Part shown: positions 45,684-53,679 of the stretch, piece by piece
Layout: each line of letters opens with the position of its first letter
How positions within the stretch are numbered: the stretch's first letter is position 1
Assembly: GCF_025144465.1 (NCBI RefSeq)
Contig: NZ_CP083553.1
Coordinates: forward strand, 3,279,001-3,343,000
Source: Leisingera sp. S132
Lineage (GTDB): Bacteria; Pseudomonadota; Alphaproteobacteria; Rhodobacterales; Rhodobacteraceae
Length of the DNA stretch: 64,000 nucleotides
Reading direction: 5' to 3'
Translations under genes and position numbers: made by a program
Notes under the pieces: generated by a model
The model's input: the letters and a program-made list of their open reading frames with translations, nothing else
What the model was told of the DNA's origin: nothing
Database searches by the model: none

Positions 45684-47762
45684 TCAAGCAGGGATTTTGC
45701 TGTTTTTCATGACAGTCAGATCCGTTCCTTTCTTGAAAGTCACGTCACCTGAACTCTGATCGCGCTCGGTCTCCCAGCCCAGGTCAGTGTTTTTAAGCCT
45801 GTCGTCGGGGAAATGCGTTTTGAGTTTCCAATCGCCGTTGTTCGATGACCGCGTCAGCACCACGCGGTAGTGCGGTATCATCTTAACGCCGTCGCCGCCG
45901 GCCTTTTCAACCATCTTCACGTTCAAGGCCTTGAACGTCTGATCCAGCGTCTTTGTGCCCTTCTCAAACTCGCTCAGCGCGGCTTTGATGTCTTCCAGAT
46001 CCACCGCATCCCCGTCACGCTTGAACCCATACCCCCAGCCCGGTGCCGAAGCCGGTTTGCCCAGTTTAAGCGTAAGGTCCTTGAACTCCTGCGTCACATT
46101 CCCGGCGCTGGCTTCATTGCCAAAGGTCCAATGCGTGAAATCCTTGAACTTGGATGCGATCTGCATCGCCCGGTCAAAGGCTTCCTTTTCCAGTACCGGC
46201 GTCGCCCACATTGACGTGTTGCCGCCGCTGAATTGCTTCCGGCTGAAGACGTTCTTCACCTCTTCCAGCGTCTTGTCCTTGCTGGCGATGACCCGTTTTC
46301 CGCCTTCCTCGGTATAGGTAATTTCGACCTTGTTCCATTCTTCCGTGACCTTAGCAGTACCCGCCACGTTCCCTGGCTGATCCGGCGTCACCCCCTTCTT
46401 GGAAGAGGCCCGCATCGCCTGCCGCTCCATACCGGTCTGTGCGCCGTGGCGGCCGGTGCCATGACCTTCGCCACCCTTTTCCTTCTGCAGCCGCTCTTCC
46501 TGCCACTGCTGCGCTTCGGCCTGCTTGCCGATCAGCGCCTCGATCTGGCTGCGGGCCTGATCCACCGGCACGCTGTCCAGCATTTCATCCAATGCCGTGA
46601 TGCGGGACTTGATGTTGCTCAAAGCGGTGACAAAGGCCTTCTCCTTCTCCAGCTTCTCGGCTTTCATCTCCTCAACATTCTTCAGCAACTGCCCGCGGGA
46701 CTGCTCAAGCACCTGTTTAGCCTTCTCCAGCCGTTCGGCACTGGCGTCGACCTGCTGCTGCTTTTTGCTGATGTCCTTGGGTTTGGTCAGCCCTGAAAGG
46801 GTCTCCTGCAAGTCTTTCAGCACCCCGGCTTCGCGGGTCACGACTGTTTCCAGCTTGCCCAGCCTCTCGGTTTCCTCCTTGATCCGGCTGGCCAGCCTCT
46901 TGGCCGCCTTGCCGCTGTCCGACTGCGCGAACTCCTTGCTGCGCTTTTCTGCGTCCTGTTCATCCGATGCCAGCGCCGCCTTCACATAACCGACCATTTC
47001 CTTGTCGAGCACTTCCAGCCGGGCATAGGCCTGCTTCCATTCGCCCTTCTCGAAATGCTCAGCCACGGCCCCGAAATGCTGACGCAGCGCCCTGCGCTCA
47101 TCGTCCATGATCTTGCCCTTGACCTTGTCGAACCGGGCAGTCGTGGCCTTGAGCCGGGTCTTGGCGTTGGTTTCTTCCTTGGAGGCCTCCTTGCCGCCGC
47201 CGATCAGCTTGATCAGCTCCTCCATCCGGGTGTTGAGAGCGGTCAGGGTTTTCGCAGCTTTTGCCTGATCGGTGTCTTTCTGCTCCTCAATCTGCCCGAA
47301 CAGGATGCGCAACTCCTTGCGCTCATCATCGGTGATCCTGCCCTTGATCTTGTCAAAACGGCTTTCCACCGCCTGCAGACGTTTCAGGAAACGCTTGTCC
47401 GGATCTTCCTCGCCGCCCGCATCCAGGTCCACGGCCACAAGCTCGTAGCCGAACTGGGTGCCTTTCATCAGCGGCTTCAGCTTCTTTTCAGGCATCTTGC
47501 CCTTCACCAGGCTGAGCCTCAGCGTGCCGTCCTTGACGGAACACTGCCCCACCGCCCGCTGCTTGGCTTTGGACTTCAGCTCCTTCAGCAGGGACGGTGC
47601 CGCCTCGCCGACAATCAGAATAGACTGGGCTGCGCCGTTCAGTGTGACCTCATCATAGAAGTAGAAATCGCCCGGTGTGGCATCCAGCCTTTTGAGCTCC
47701 TTCTTCAATTCCCCCTTGTAGGACTGTTCGCTGTTGAAAATGTCCATCTTTTTGAATGGCAT
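45684..47762 (-). CDS. 692-residue coiled-coil protein with globular C-terminal domain, function unknown
   Basis: I do not recognise this protein. Residues 1-125 are a small alpha/beta region. Residues 134-160 and 209-236 are clear internal repeats (RFDKIKGRITDDER... and RFDKVKGKIMDDER...). Residues 240-430 are a highly charged Lys/Glu coiled coil, and 431-465 a Gly/His/Ser-rich linker. Residues 470-692 form a globular domain ending in strands HYRVVLTRSS...WKLKTHFPDD. The N-rod, flexible linker and C-domain plan resembles secreted toxins, and the last strands recall RNase toxins of the barnase/EndoU class, but this is inference only. There is no signal peptide and no evident immunity gene. 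Confidence 0.75.
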   Translation of the reverse strand: MPFKKMDIFNSEQSYKGELKKELKRLDATPGDFYFYDEVTLNGAAQSILIVGEAAPSLLKELKSKAKQRAVGQCSVKDGTLRLSLVKGKMPEKKLKPLMKGTQFGYELVAVDLDAGGEEDPDKRFLKRLQAVESRFDKIKGRITDDERKELRILFGQIEEQKDTDQAKAAKTLTALNTRMEELIKLIGGGKEASKEETNAKTRLKATTARFDKVKGKIMDDERRALRQHFGAVAEHFEKGEWKQAYARLEVLDKEMVGYVKAALASDEQDAEKRSKEFAQSDSGKAAKRLASRIKEETERLGKLETVVTREAGVLKDLQETLSGLTKPKDISKKQQQVDASAERLEKAKQVLEQSRGQLLKNVEEMKAEKLEKEKAFVTALSNIKSRITALDEMLDSVPVDQARSQIEALIGKQAEAQQWQEERLQKEKGGEGHGTGRHGAQTGMERQAMRASSKKGVTPDQPGNVAGTAKVTEEWNKVEITYTEEGGKRVIASKDKTLEEVKNVFSRKQFSGGNTSMWATPVLEKEAFDRAMQIASKFKDFTHWTFGNEASAGNVTQEFKDLTLKLGKPASAPGWGYGFKRDGDAVDLEDIKAALSEFEKGTKTLDQTFKALNVKMVEKAGGDGVKMIPHYRVVLTRSSNNGDWKLKTHFPDDRLKNTDLGWETERDQSSGDVTFKKGTDLTVMKNSKIPA

Positions 47763-47907
47763 GCTGTCTCCCCTCCCTGGTGAGGCGCGCCGGCCAGCTG
47801 CATATGCTGACGCTGCGTAAATAAATGCAGTTGAACGGTAACCGCAGATCCGCAGCCAATCAAAAGGAAATCAATGCCTGCAATCCGGGCGCAGCCGCAG
47901 AATTCCC

Positions 47908-47936
47908 TTGAAACATTGGCGCAGCAGGCCTAAAAG
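47908..47936 (+). promoter_or_regulatory. Candidate sigma-70 promoter for rplS-rpmE
   Basis: TTGAAA (47908-47913) and TAAAAG (47931-47936) are spaced by 17 bases. A start near 47943 would give a leader of about 210 bases. A separate promoter is needed because rplS is cut off from trmD by a minus-strand gene. Confidence 0.45.
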
Positions 47937-48021
47937 CCGCTCGTCTGGTGCCGGGAATCGGCCCCGGGCCGCTGACTGTTGGATCAGCCCCGGAAATCTT
48001 CTTCGGTTTCCTTCAGGATCC

Positions 48022-48136
48022 AGCCCGCCAGCAGCAAGGAACAGACGGCGTGATCTCTGGCGGGCTGCCTTTGGCGGGACCCGGTGAAGACCAGGAGCTC
48101 TCATGACGGCACAAACCTCTGCGGAATGAACCGCAG
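48022..48136 (+). promoter_or_regulatory. Structured 5' leader of rplS (two hairpins)
   Basis: AGCCCGCCAG (48022-48031) is perfectly complementary to CTGGCGGGCT (48057-48066) with a 25-base loop. CTGCGG (48119-48124) pairs with CCGCAG (48131-48136) just ahead of the rplS ribosome-binding site. Ribosomal-protein leaders often bind their own product; that role here is inferred. Confidence 0.45.
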
Positions 48137-48155
48137 GCAATTTAGGAGAGTTGCG

Positions 48156-48530
48156 ATGGACCTGATCGCACAGCTGGAGGCGGAACAGATCGCCGCCCTG
48201 GGGAAAGAGATCCCCGACTTCAAAGCCGGTGACACCATCCGTGTCGGCTACAAGGTGACCGAAGGCTCGCGTTCGCGCGTGCAGATGTACGAAGGCGTTT
48301 GCATCAGCCGCAAGAACGGCTCGGGCATTGCCGGTTCGTTCACCGTCCGCAAGATTTCGTTCGGCGAAGGCGTGGAGCGTGTGTTCCCGCTGTTCTCGAC
48401 CAACATCGACTCGATCGAAGTGGTGCGCCGCGGCCGCGTCCGCCGCGCCAAGCTGTACTACCTGCGCGCCCGCCGCGGTAAGTCGGCCCGTATCGCAGAA
48501 GATGCGAACTACAAGCCCAAGAAAGCCTGA
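48156..48530 (+). CDS. rplS: 50S ribosomal protein L19
   Basis: Large-subunit protein at the 30S-50S interface. The 124-residue product has the family core [44 protein letters not shown], then [38 protein letters not shown] lies 8 bases upstream of ATG 48156. rpmE follows after 11 bases. Confidence 0.98.
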   Translation: MDLIAQLEAEQIAALGKEIPDFKAGDTIRVGYKVTEGSRSRVQMYEGVCISRKNGSGIAGSFTVRKISFGEGVERVFPLFSTNIDSIEVVRRGRVRRAKLYYLRARRGKSARIAEDANYKPKKA

Positions 48531-48541
48531 GGAGCGGTATC

Positions 48542-48763
48542 ATGAAAAAAGACACCCATCCCGATTACCACTTCATCGACGTCAAAATGACCGACGGCAC
48601 CATCCTCAAGATGCGCTCCACCTGGGGCTCCGAGGGTGATCAGCTGGCCTTGGACATCGACCCGACCGTGCACCCGGCCTGGACCGGCGGCACCTCGCGC
48701 CTGCTGGACGCCGGCGGCCGCGTGTCCAAGTTCAAAAAGAAATACGAAGGCCTGGGCTTCTAA
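48542..48763 (+). CDS. rpmE: 50S ribosomal protein L31
   Basis: A 73-residue L31 of the type without the zinc-binding CxxC motif: [20 protein letters not shown], then a C-terminal half with [13 protein letters not shown] and [18 protein letters not shown] precedes the ATG. It is the last gene of the rplS operon, ending at a strong terminator. Confidence 0.96.
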   Translation: MKKDTHPDYHFIDVKMTDGTILKMRSTWGSEGDQLALDIDPTVHPAWTGGTSRLLDAGGRVSKFKKKYEGLGF

Positions 48764-48791
48764 GCCGCCTGCCGTATTTTGCAGAACTCCC

Positions 48792-48828
48792 GAAGGCTGC
48801 CCCGGACGGGCAGCCTTCTTTCTTTTTC
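48792..48828 (+). terminator. Rho-independent terminator after rpmE
   Basis: GAAGGCTGCCC pairs perfectly with GGGCAGCCTTC (11 bp, 48792-48802 and 48808-48818) around a 5-base loop and is followed by TTTCTTTTTCTT. Confidence 0.93.
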
Positions 48829-48877
48829 TTCTGACGCTGGGGCCGGATGCGCGCCCCGCGGGAAAGACAGCCCCCTC

Positions 48878-50944
48878 GTGAAACAAGCCCTGGCCAACGC
48901 ACTGCAAGAGCGCGGATATGAAACCCTGACCCAAGTGCAGGAGGCTGTGACTCAGCCCGACGTGGAAGGGCGCGACCTGCTGGTGTCTGCACAGACCGGA
49001 TCGGGCAAGACCGTCGGTTTTGGCCTGGCTTTGGCTCAGGATCTGCTGGGTGAGGATGAGGCGTTCGGCGAGGCCGCGGCGCCGCTGGCGCTGGTGATTG
49101 CCCCGACCCGCGAACTGGCGCTGCAGGTGAAACACGAGCTGGGCTGGCTCTACCGCGAGGCAGGCGCACGGATTGCTTCCTGCGTCGGCGGCATGGACAT
49201 GCGCGACGAGCGCCGGACGCTGGAACGCGGCGCCCATATCGTGGCGGCCACTCCGGGCCGTCTGCGCGACCACATCGCGCGCGGCTCCATCGACCTCAGC
49301 CAGGTGCGCGGCGTGGTGCTGGACGAGGCCGACGAGATGCTGGACCTTGGCTTCCGCGAGGATCTTGAGTTTATCCTGGGCGAGGCGCCCGAAGACCGCC
49401 GCACCCTGCTGTTCTCCGCCACCGTGCCGCCGGCAATTGCCAGCCTGGCCGAGACCTTTCAGCGCGATGCGATGCGGATCAAGACCGCGGGCGAGACCAA
49501 ACAGCACGCGGATATCGAGTACCGCCTGATGAACGTGGCGCAGGCGGACGCGGAAAACGCCATCATCAACGTGTTGCGCTACTATGAGGCGCCCAGCTCC
49601 ATCGTCTTTGCCAATACCCGTGCCGCTGTGAACCGTCTGGCAGCGCGGCTGTCCAACCGCGGTTTGCCGGTGGTGACCCTGTCGGGTGAGCTGTCCCAGA
49701 CCGAGCGCAGCCACGCGCTGCAGGCGATGCGCGACGGGCGCGCACGGGTCTGCGTGGCCACTGATGTGGCGGCGCGCGGCATTGACCTGCCGGGGCTGGA
49801 ACTGGTGGTCCATGCTGAGCTGCCCTCGAACCATGAAACTCTGCTGCACCGCTCCGGCCGGACCGGACGGGCGGGCCGCAAGGGCGTCAGCGCCCTGATT
49901 GCGCCGCCCAAGGCACGTTCCAAGGCGCTGCGCCTGCTGAAATGGGCCAAACTGACCGCCGAGCATTGTGAAGCCCCGTCTGCCGATGACGTGCTGGCCC
50001 GCGACGAAGAGCGCATGCTGGCCGATCCGGTCTGGCAGGAGCCGGTTGCCGAAAACGAACAGGCAGGCGTTCAGACCCTGCTGGACGCGTTTACGCCCGA
50101 ACAGATCGCCGCAACCTATCTGCGGCTGTTCCGCAGCCGCCACTCGGCGCCAGAAGACCTGCGCCCGGCGGACACGCCGGAGCCGCGCAAGGAGCGTAAG
50201 GAACGCAAGGCCTTTGGCCCCTCTGTCTGGTTCTCGCTGTCCGGCGGCCGCGAGGCCGGTGCCGATCCGCGCAAGGTGCTGCCGATGCTGTGCAAGGCCG
50301 GCAATATCGACCGCGACGCAATCGGCGCGATCCGGGTGCAGGACAACGAAACCTTTGCCGAAATCAGCGAAGGCGCCGTTGAAGGCTTCCTGAAGGCGCT
50401 GGACGGCAAGACAGAGCTGGAGCCGGGCGCCGTGCTGACGCAGCTGGCAGCGGCGCCCGAATTGGCCCCCGCGCCGCGCCGCGGCCCCGGCGGGCCGAAG
50501 GGCGGCTTCAAAGGCGACCGCAAGCCCAAACCGCACCGCGGCAAGGACGACGGTCCGAAGCCCTACCGCGCCAAAGAAGAAAGCCCCAGGCCTTACCGCG
50601 CCAAGTCCGAGCGCTCCGAGGACAGCCGTCCGCCGCGTAAGGAATGGAAAGAGAAGCCGGCCCGGGAAGAGCGCCGCGAGCCGCGCAGCGACGCCCGCCC
50701 CAGCAAGCCCAAACCGGCTGTGACTGCCAAGCCCAAAGGCGCATCGGATCCGTCCAAACGCATGACCCGGCCCGGCGCGCCCGCGGCCAAACCGTTCAAG
50801 GCGAAAGGCCCCAAACCGCCGGTCGGCAAGCCCAACAGCAAGAAGAACAAGGCCCGCGCTTCGGCAACTCTGCCCGCAAAAGGCGGCAAGGGCGGCGATG
50901 CCCGCCCCAAGCGCAAGCCGGCGGGTCCTGCAAAACACAGGTGA
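48878..50944 (+). CDS. DEAD-box RNA helicase with DbpA-type RNA-binding domain
   Basis: A 688-residue ATP-dependent RNA helicase. All motifs are present: Q region (TLTQVQEAV), AQTGSGKT, PTRELALQV, TPGRLRDH, VLDEADEML, SAT, and in the second RecA domain VATDVAARGIDLPGL and HRSGRTGRAG. A DbpA-like domain follows (VWFSLSGGREAGADPRKVLPMLC, about 445-510), then a basic Lys/Pro/Arg-rich disordered tail of about 155 residues. The likely start is GTG 48878; upstream sequence in the frame crosses the rpmE terminator. Roles in ribosome assembly or cold response are plausible. Confidence 0.94.
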   Translation: MKQALANALQERGYETLTQVQEAVTQPDVEGRDLLVSAQTGSGKTVGFGLALAQDLLGEDEAFGEAAAPLALVIAPTRELALQVKHELGWLYREAGARIASCVGGMDMRDERRTLERGAHIVAATPGRLRDHIARGSIDLSQVRGVVLDEADEMLDLGFREDLEFILGEAPEDRRTLLFSATVPPAIASLAETFQRDAMRIKTAGETKQHADIEYRLMNVAQADAENAIINVLRYYEAPSSIVFANTRAAVNRLAARLSNRGLPVVTLSGELSQTERSHALQAMRDGRARVCVATDVAARGIDLPGLELVVHAELPSNHETLLHRSGRTGRAGRKGVSALIAPPKARSKALRLLKWAKLTAEHCEAPSADDVLARDEERMLADPVWQEPVAENEQAGVQTLLDAFTPEQIAATYLRLFRSRHSAPEDLRPADTPEPRKERKERKAFGPSVWFSLSGGREAGADPRKVLPMLCKAGNIDRDAIGAIRVQDNETFAEISEGAVEGFLKALDGKTELEPGAVLTQLAAAPELAPAPRRGPGGPKGGFKGDRKPKPHRGKDDGPKPYRAKEESPRPYRAKSERSEDSRPPRKEWKEKPAREERREPRSDARPSKPKPAVTAKPKGASDPSKRMTRPGAPAAKPFKAKGPKPPVGKPNSKKNKARASATLPAKGGKGGDARPKRKPAGPAKHR

Positions 50945-51055
50945 TACACTAAGTTTACCAGACTGTCCGCGCGGCTTTTCTTGGCGGAATCCAGAGCCTA
51001 TACAGGGTCCCAAAGCAAAAGACGTGCAACAAAGCACGAGCGAAGGGACCTGTAT

Positions 51056-51865
51056 ATGGCGCATATCATTGTCGTCGGCAACGAGAAGGGCGGCGCGGGC
51101 AAATCGACCGTTTCCATGCATGTCGCAACCACTCTGGCCCGGCTGGGCCACAAGGTAGCGGCACTGGATTTGGATCTGCGGCAGCGCTCGATGGGGCGGT
51201 ATCTGGAGAACCGCAAGGAGTTTTGCGCCAAATCCGGCCTCGACTTGCCGATGGTGGAAATCCACGAGCTGCCGGAGATTGATCCGGCCAGCCTGCAGCC
51301 GGGCGAAAACATCTATGACCACCGCCTGTCGGCGGCGGTTTCGGCGCTGGAGCCGGGCCATGATTTCATCCTGATCGACTGCCCAGGCTCGCACACGCGC
51401 CTCAGCCAGGTGGCGCATTCGCTGGCCGATACGCTGATCACGCCGCTGAATGACAGTTTTGTCGATTTCGACCTGCTGGCACATGTGGACCAGAAGGGCG
51501 AAAGCATCACCGGGCCGTCGGTTTACTCCGAAATGGTCTGGAACGCCCGCCAGCTGCGCGCACAGGCCGGGCTGAAACCGATCGACTGGATCGTGATCCG
51601 CAACCGGGTTGGCACCCAGCGCATGGTCAACAAGGAAAAGATGGAGCGCGCCATCAAGATGCTGTCCAAGCGGATCGGCTTCCGCATCGCGCCGGGCTTT
51701 TCCGAGCGGGTTATTTTCCGCGAATTGTTCCCGCGTGGGCTGACGCTCCTGGATCTCAAGGACATTGGCGTCAAGCAGCTGAACATCTCCAACATCGCCG
51801 CCCGGCAAGAGCTGCGCGACATGATGAAAGAGGTGAACCTGCCGGGGGTCGAGATCAGCATCTGA
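51056..51865 (+). CDS. mipZ: Division-plane positioning ATPase MipZ
   Basis: A 269-residue ParA-like ATPase that in Caulobacter forms a gradient from the ParB-bound origin and inhibits FtsZ. The deviant Walker A NEKGGAGKST lies at about residues 9-18; LDLDLRQRSMGRYLENR is the MipZ-specific form of the A' region, and IDCPGSHTRLSQ and NDSFVDFDLL match MipZ rather than ParA. ATG 51056 gives the family N-terminus MAHIIVVG. The 111-base gap upstream shows no clear promoter. Confidence 0.95.
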   Translation: MAHIIVVGNEKGGAGKSTVSMHVATTLARLGHKVAALDLDLRQRSMGRYLENRKEFCAKSGLDLPMVEIHELPEIDPASLQPGENIYDHRLSAAVSALEPGHDFILIDCPGSHTRLSQVAHSLADTLITPLNDSFVDFDLLAHVDQKGESITGPSVYSEMVWNARQLRAQAGLKPIDWIVIRNRVGTQRMVNKEKMERAIKMLSKRIGFRIAPGFSERVIFRELFPRGLTLLDLKDIGVKQLNISNIAARQELRDMMKEVNLPGVEISI

Positions 51866-51883
51866 CCCCGGCTGCCAGGCCGC

Positions 51884-53116
51884 CTAGCCGTCGCAGCCGC
51901 AGTTGCCGCGGTTAATCGTGTAAAGCTCCATCGGCTCTGCCACGCCGCGCAGCATGTAGCGGCCCAGGGAAACCAGGTCATGATTGGTGCCCCGGGCTGC
52001 GGTTTTCACATCTTCGGACATGATGATATTCTGGCCGACAGAGCGGTGCATGCCGGCAATCCGGGCGGTCTGGTTCACGGCCTGGCCGATCACGGTGAAA
52101 TCCAGCCGGTTCTCCGCCCCGATATTACCATAGAGAATATCGCCCGCATGCAGTGCCAGAGTGAAACCAGCAGTCGGCAGGCCCTGTTCCTCACGTTCTG
52201 TGTTGTAGGCGCGCACCTTGCCGCAGAGTTCATTAGCTGCAGCCAGCGCTGCGTGGGCGTCTTCCTCGATGCTGCCAAGGTTGAACATGGTCAGCATGCC
52301 ATCCCCCATGAACTTGAGGATATTTCCCCCATGCACCTGAATGGATTCTACCGCGAGGCCGAAATAACCGTTCAGCATTTCAATCAGCTCAGTCCCGGGC
52401 AGCTTCTCGGACAGCTCGGTGAACCCCTTGAGGTCGAACAGGCAGATCACCGCACTTATTTCACGGGACGAGCCGCGCTGAATTTCCCCGGACAGAACCC
52501 GGCGGCCCGCATCGCGGCCTAGATAGACTTGCAGCAGATCGCTGGCCATCTGCCGGTTCGACGAGGACTTCAGGGCGAGGCCCAGATGCGGCAGCGTAGT
52601 GCGGATCAGGTCCAGCTCGCGGCTGGAAAACCCGCCCGGGCGGTCCGAGGACCAGGACACAAGCATGCCCTCGCTGGGATCTCGCGGATCGTTGAGTTCG
52701 CCGCACGGCGGCGCGAAACGCAGACCCTTGGCAAAATAGTCAGTTGCCCCGCGTTCACGGAGTTCCGGCAGCAAGGGGAACTGTTCCGGCGCACCATCCT
52801 CCAAACGCTCACGGAACTCTTCCAGATTATGTTCCAGAATGTGAAAGAACGGGCTGCGCAGCCATTCCTCGCGCGGGGACTCGCGGTATTCGTAATGTTC
52901 GTGGCTGATGCCATCAGCGCGGGTCCAGTTGAAGCCGATGCCGCCGAACTTGGGGTGAAACGCCCGCTGCGCCAGATGGAACCGCCACAGCGGCACCCCC
53001 GCATCAACCAGACGCTGGCAATACCCCTGCAAAAGATCCTGCTGCGGCGCCCCGTGCAGGCCCTGCTCCATCAGCCAGGCAATCAGCGGCCCTGAATTGA
53101 CATCAATCTGTATCAT
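51884..53116 (-). CDS. Class III adenylate/guanylate cyclase
   Basis: A 410-residue soluble protein. Residues 1-200 form an uncharacterised sensor-like region common in alphaproteobacterial cyclases. The catalytic domain (about 215-390) has AVICLFDLKGFTELSEKLPG with the first metal aspartate, LNGYFGLAVESIQVHGGNILKFMGDGMLTMF with the second, and ALHAGDILYGNIGAENRLDFTVIGQAVNQTARI. The protein ends in a cysteine/glycine tail (CGCDG). It converges on mipZ. Whether the product is cAMP or cGMP is not certain from motifs. Confidence 0.9.
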   Translation of the reverse strand: MIQIDVNSGPLIAWLMEQGLHGAPQQDLLQGYCQRLVDAGVPLWRFHLAQRAFHPKFGGIGFNWTRADGISHEHYEYRESPREEWLRSPFFHILEHNLEEFRERLEDGAPEQFPLLPELRERGATDYFAKGLRFAPPCGELNDPRDPSEGMLVSWSSDRPGGFSSRELDLIRTTLPHLGLALKSSSNRQMASDLLQVYLGRDAGRRVLSGEIQRGSSREISAVICLFDLKGFTELSEKLPGTELIEMLNGYFGLAVESIQVHGGNILKFMGDGMLTMFNLGSIEEDAHAALAAANELCGKVRAYNTEREEQGLPTAGFTLALHAGDILYGNIGAENRLDFTVIGQAVNQTARIAGMHRSVGQNIIMSEDVKTAARGTNHDLVSLGRYMLRGVAEPMELYTINRGNCGCDG

Positions 53117-53167
53117 CTCTTCACTTTCAATCCCGCTGCCTTACTTGGGGGCTGGGCCCTGCAATGT

Positions 53168-53608
53168 CTATGGTTCAATCCCTGCTAAATTGCGCAGCAT
53201 ATACCGCAAAATTGCAACCTCGCCTTTAGTGAAGCGGGCACAGATCCTTGTGTCGAACTCCAGCGCGTGCTCGCGCAGATCCCTATAGGCCGCTTCGCCG
53301 GCCGGGGTCAGTGCCAGATGTTCGGCCCGGCGGTCGTTTTCATCGCGGGTCCGGGTCACGAAGCGTTTCTCCGCCAGCTTGGCCACCGCGCGGCTGATCT
53401 TGGTCTTGTGGATCTTGGCGCGGCTGCCGATCTCCTTGGCGGTCATCTGGCCGTAGTTGCCCAGGTGGAACAGCACCCGCCACTCGGTCCGCAGCATCCC
53501 GTAGCGGTTCTTGTAGTGTTTCTGGAACCCCAGCGAGCTTTCCTCGGCGGCGCGATTCAGCAGGTAGGGCAGGAAATCCTGCAAAGCGAAATCATCTTTT
53601 TCGTTCAT
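53168..53608 (-). CDS. MarR-family regulator of the homogentisate cluster
   Basis: A 146-residue winged-helix regulator: LRTEWRVLFHLGNYGQMTAKEIGSRAKIHKTKISRAVAKLAEKRFVTRTRDENDRR is the MarR DNA-binding core. ATG 53608 gives the expected length; the frame continues upstream into the hmgA region without support. It diverges from hmgA across 71 bases that contain a 20-bp palindrome, so it most likely represses the catabolic operon until a ring-cleavage intermediate or aromatic acid accumulates. Confidence 0.92.
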   Translation of the reverse strand: MNEKDDFALQDFLPYLLNRAAEESSLGFQKHYKNRYGMLRTEWRVLFHLGNYGQMTAKEIGSRAKIHKTKISRAVAKLAEKRFVTRTRDENDRRAEHLALTPAGEAAYRDLREHALEFDTRICARFTKGEVAILRYMLRNLAGIEP

Positions 53609-53627
53609 TTTCGTCCCCTCTCCCTTG

Positions 53628-53647
53628 TTAGTTACAAAAACAACTAA
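53628..53647. promoter_or_regulatory. MarR-type operator palindrome between the regulator and hmgA
   Basis: TTAGTT (53628-53633) and AACTAA (53642-53647) form a perfect 6-bp inverted repeat around an A-rich 8-base spacer, 20 bases upstream of the regulator's ATG and 32 bases upstream of hmgA. Size and position suit a MarR dimer site that controls both promoters. Confidence 0.6.
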
Positions 53648-53679
53648 TATCCCGCAAGCAGCAAGAGGAGAAACGCGCG

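Larger units (their letters stand above)
47763..48155 (+). other. 393-base non-coding interval: rplS promoter and leader
   Basis: There is no credible gene. From left to right it holds the AT-rich upstream region of the coiled-coil gene (to about 47870), a candidate sigma-70 promoter (47908-47936), a 10-bp perfect stem (48022-48066), a shorter hairpin (48119-48136) and the rplS ribosome-binding site TTTAGGAGAG. Confidence 0.6.
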
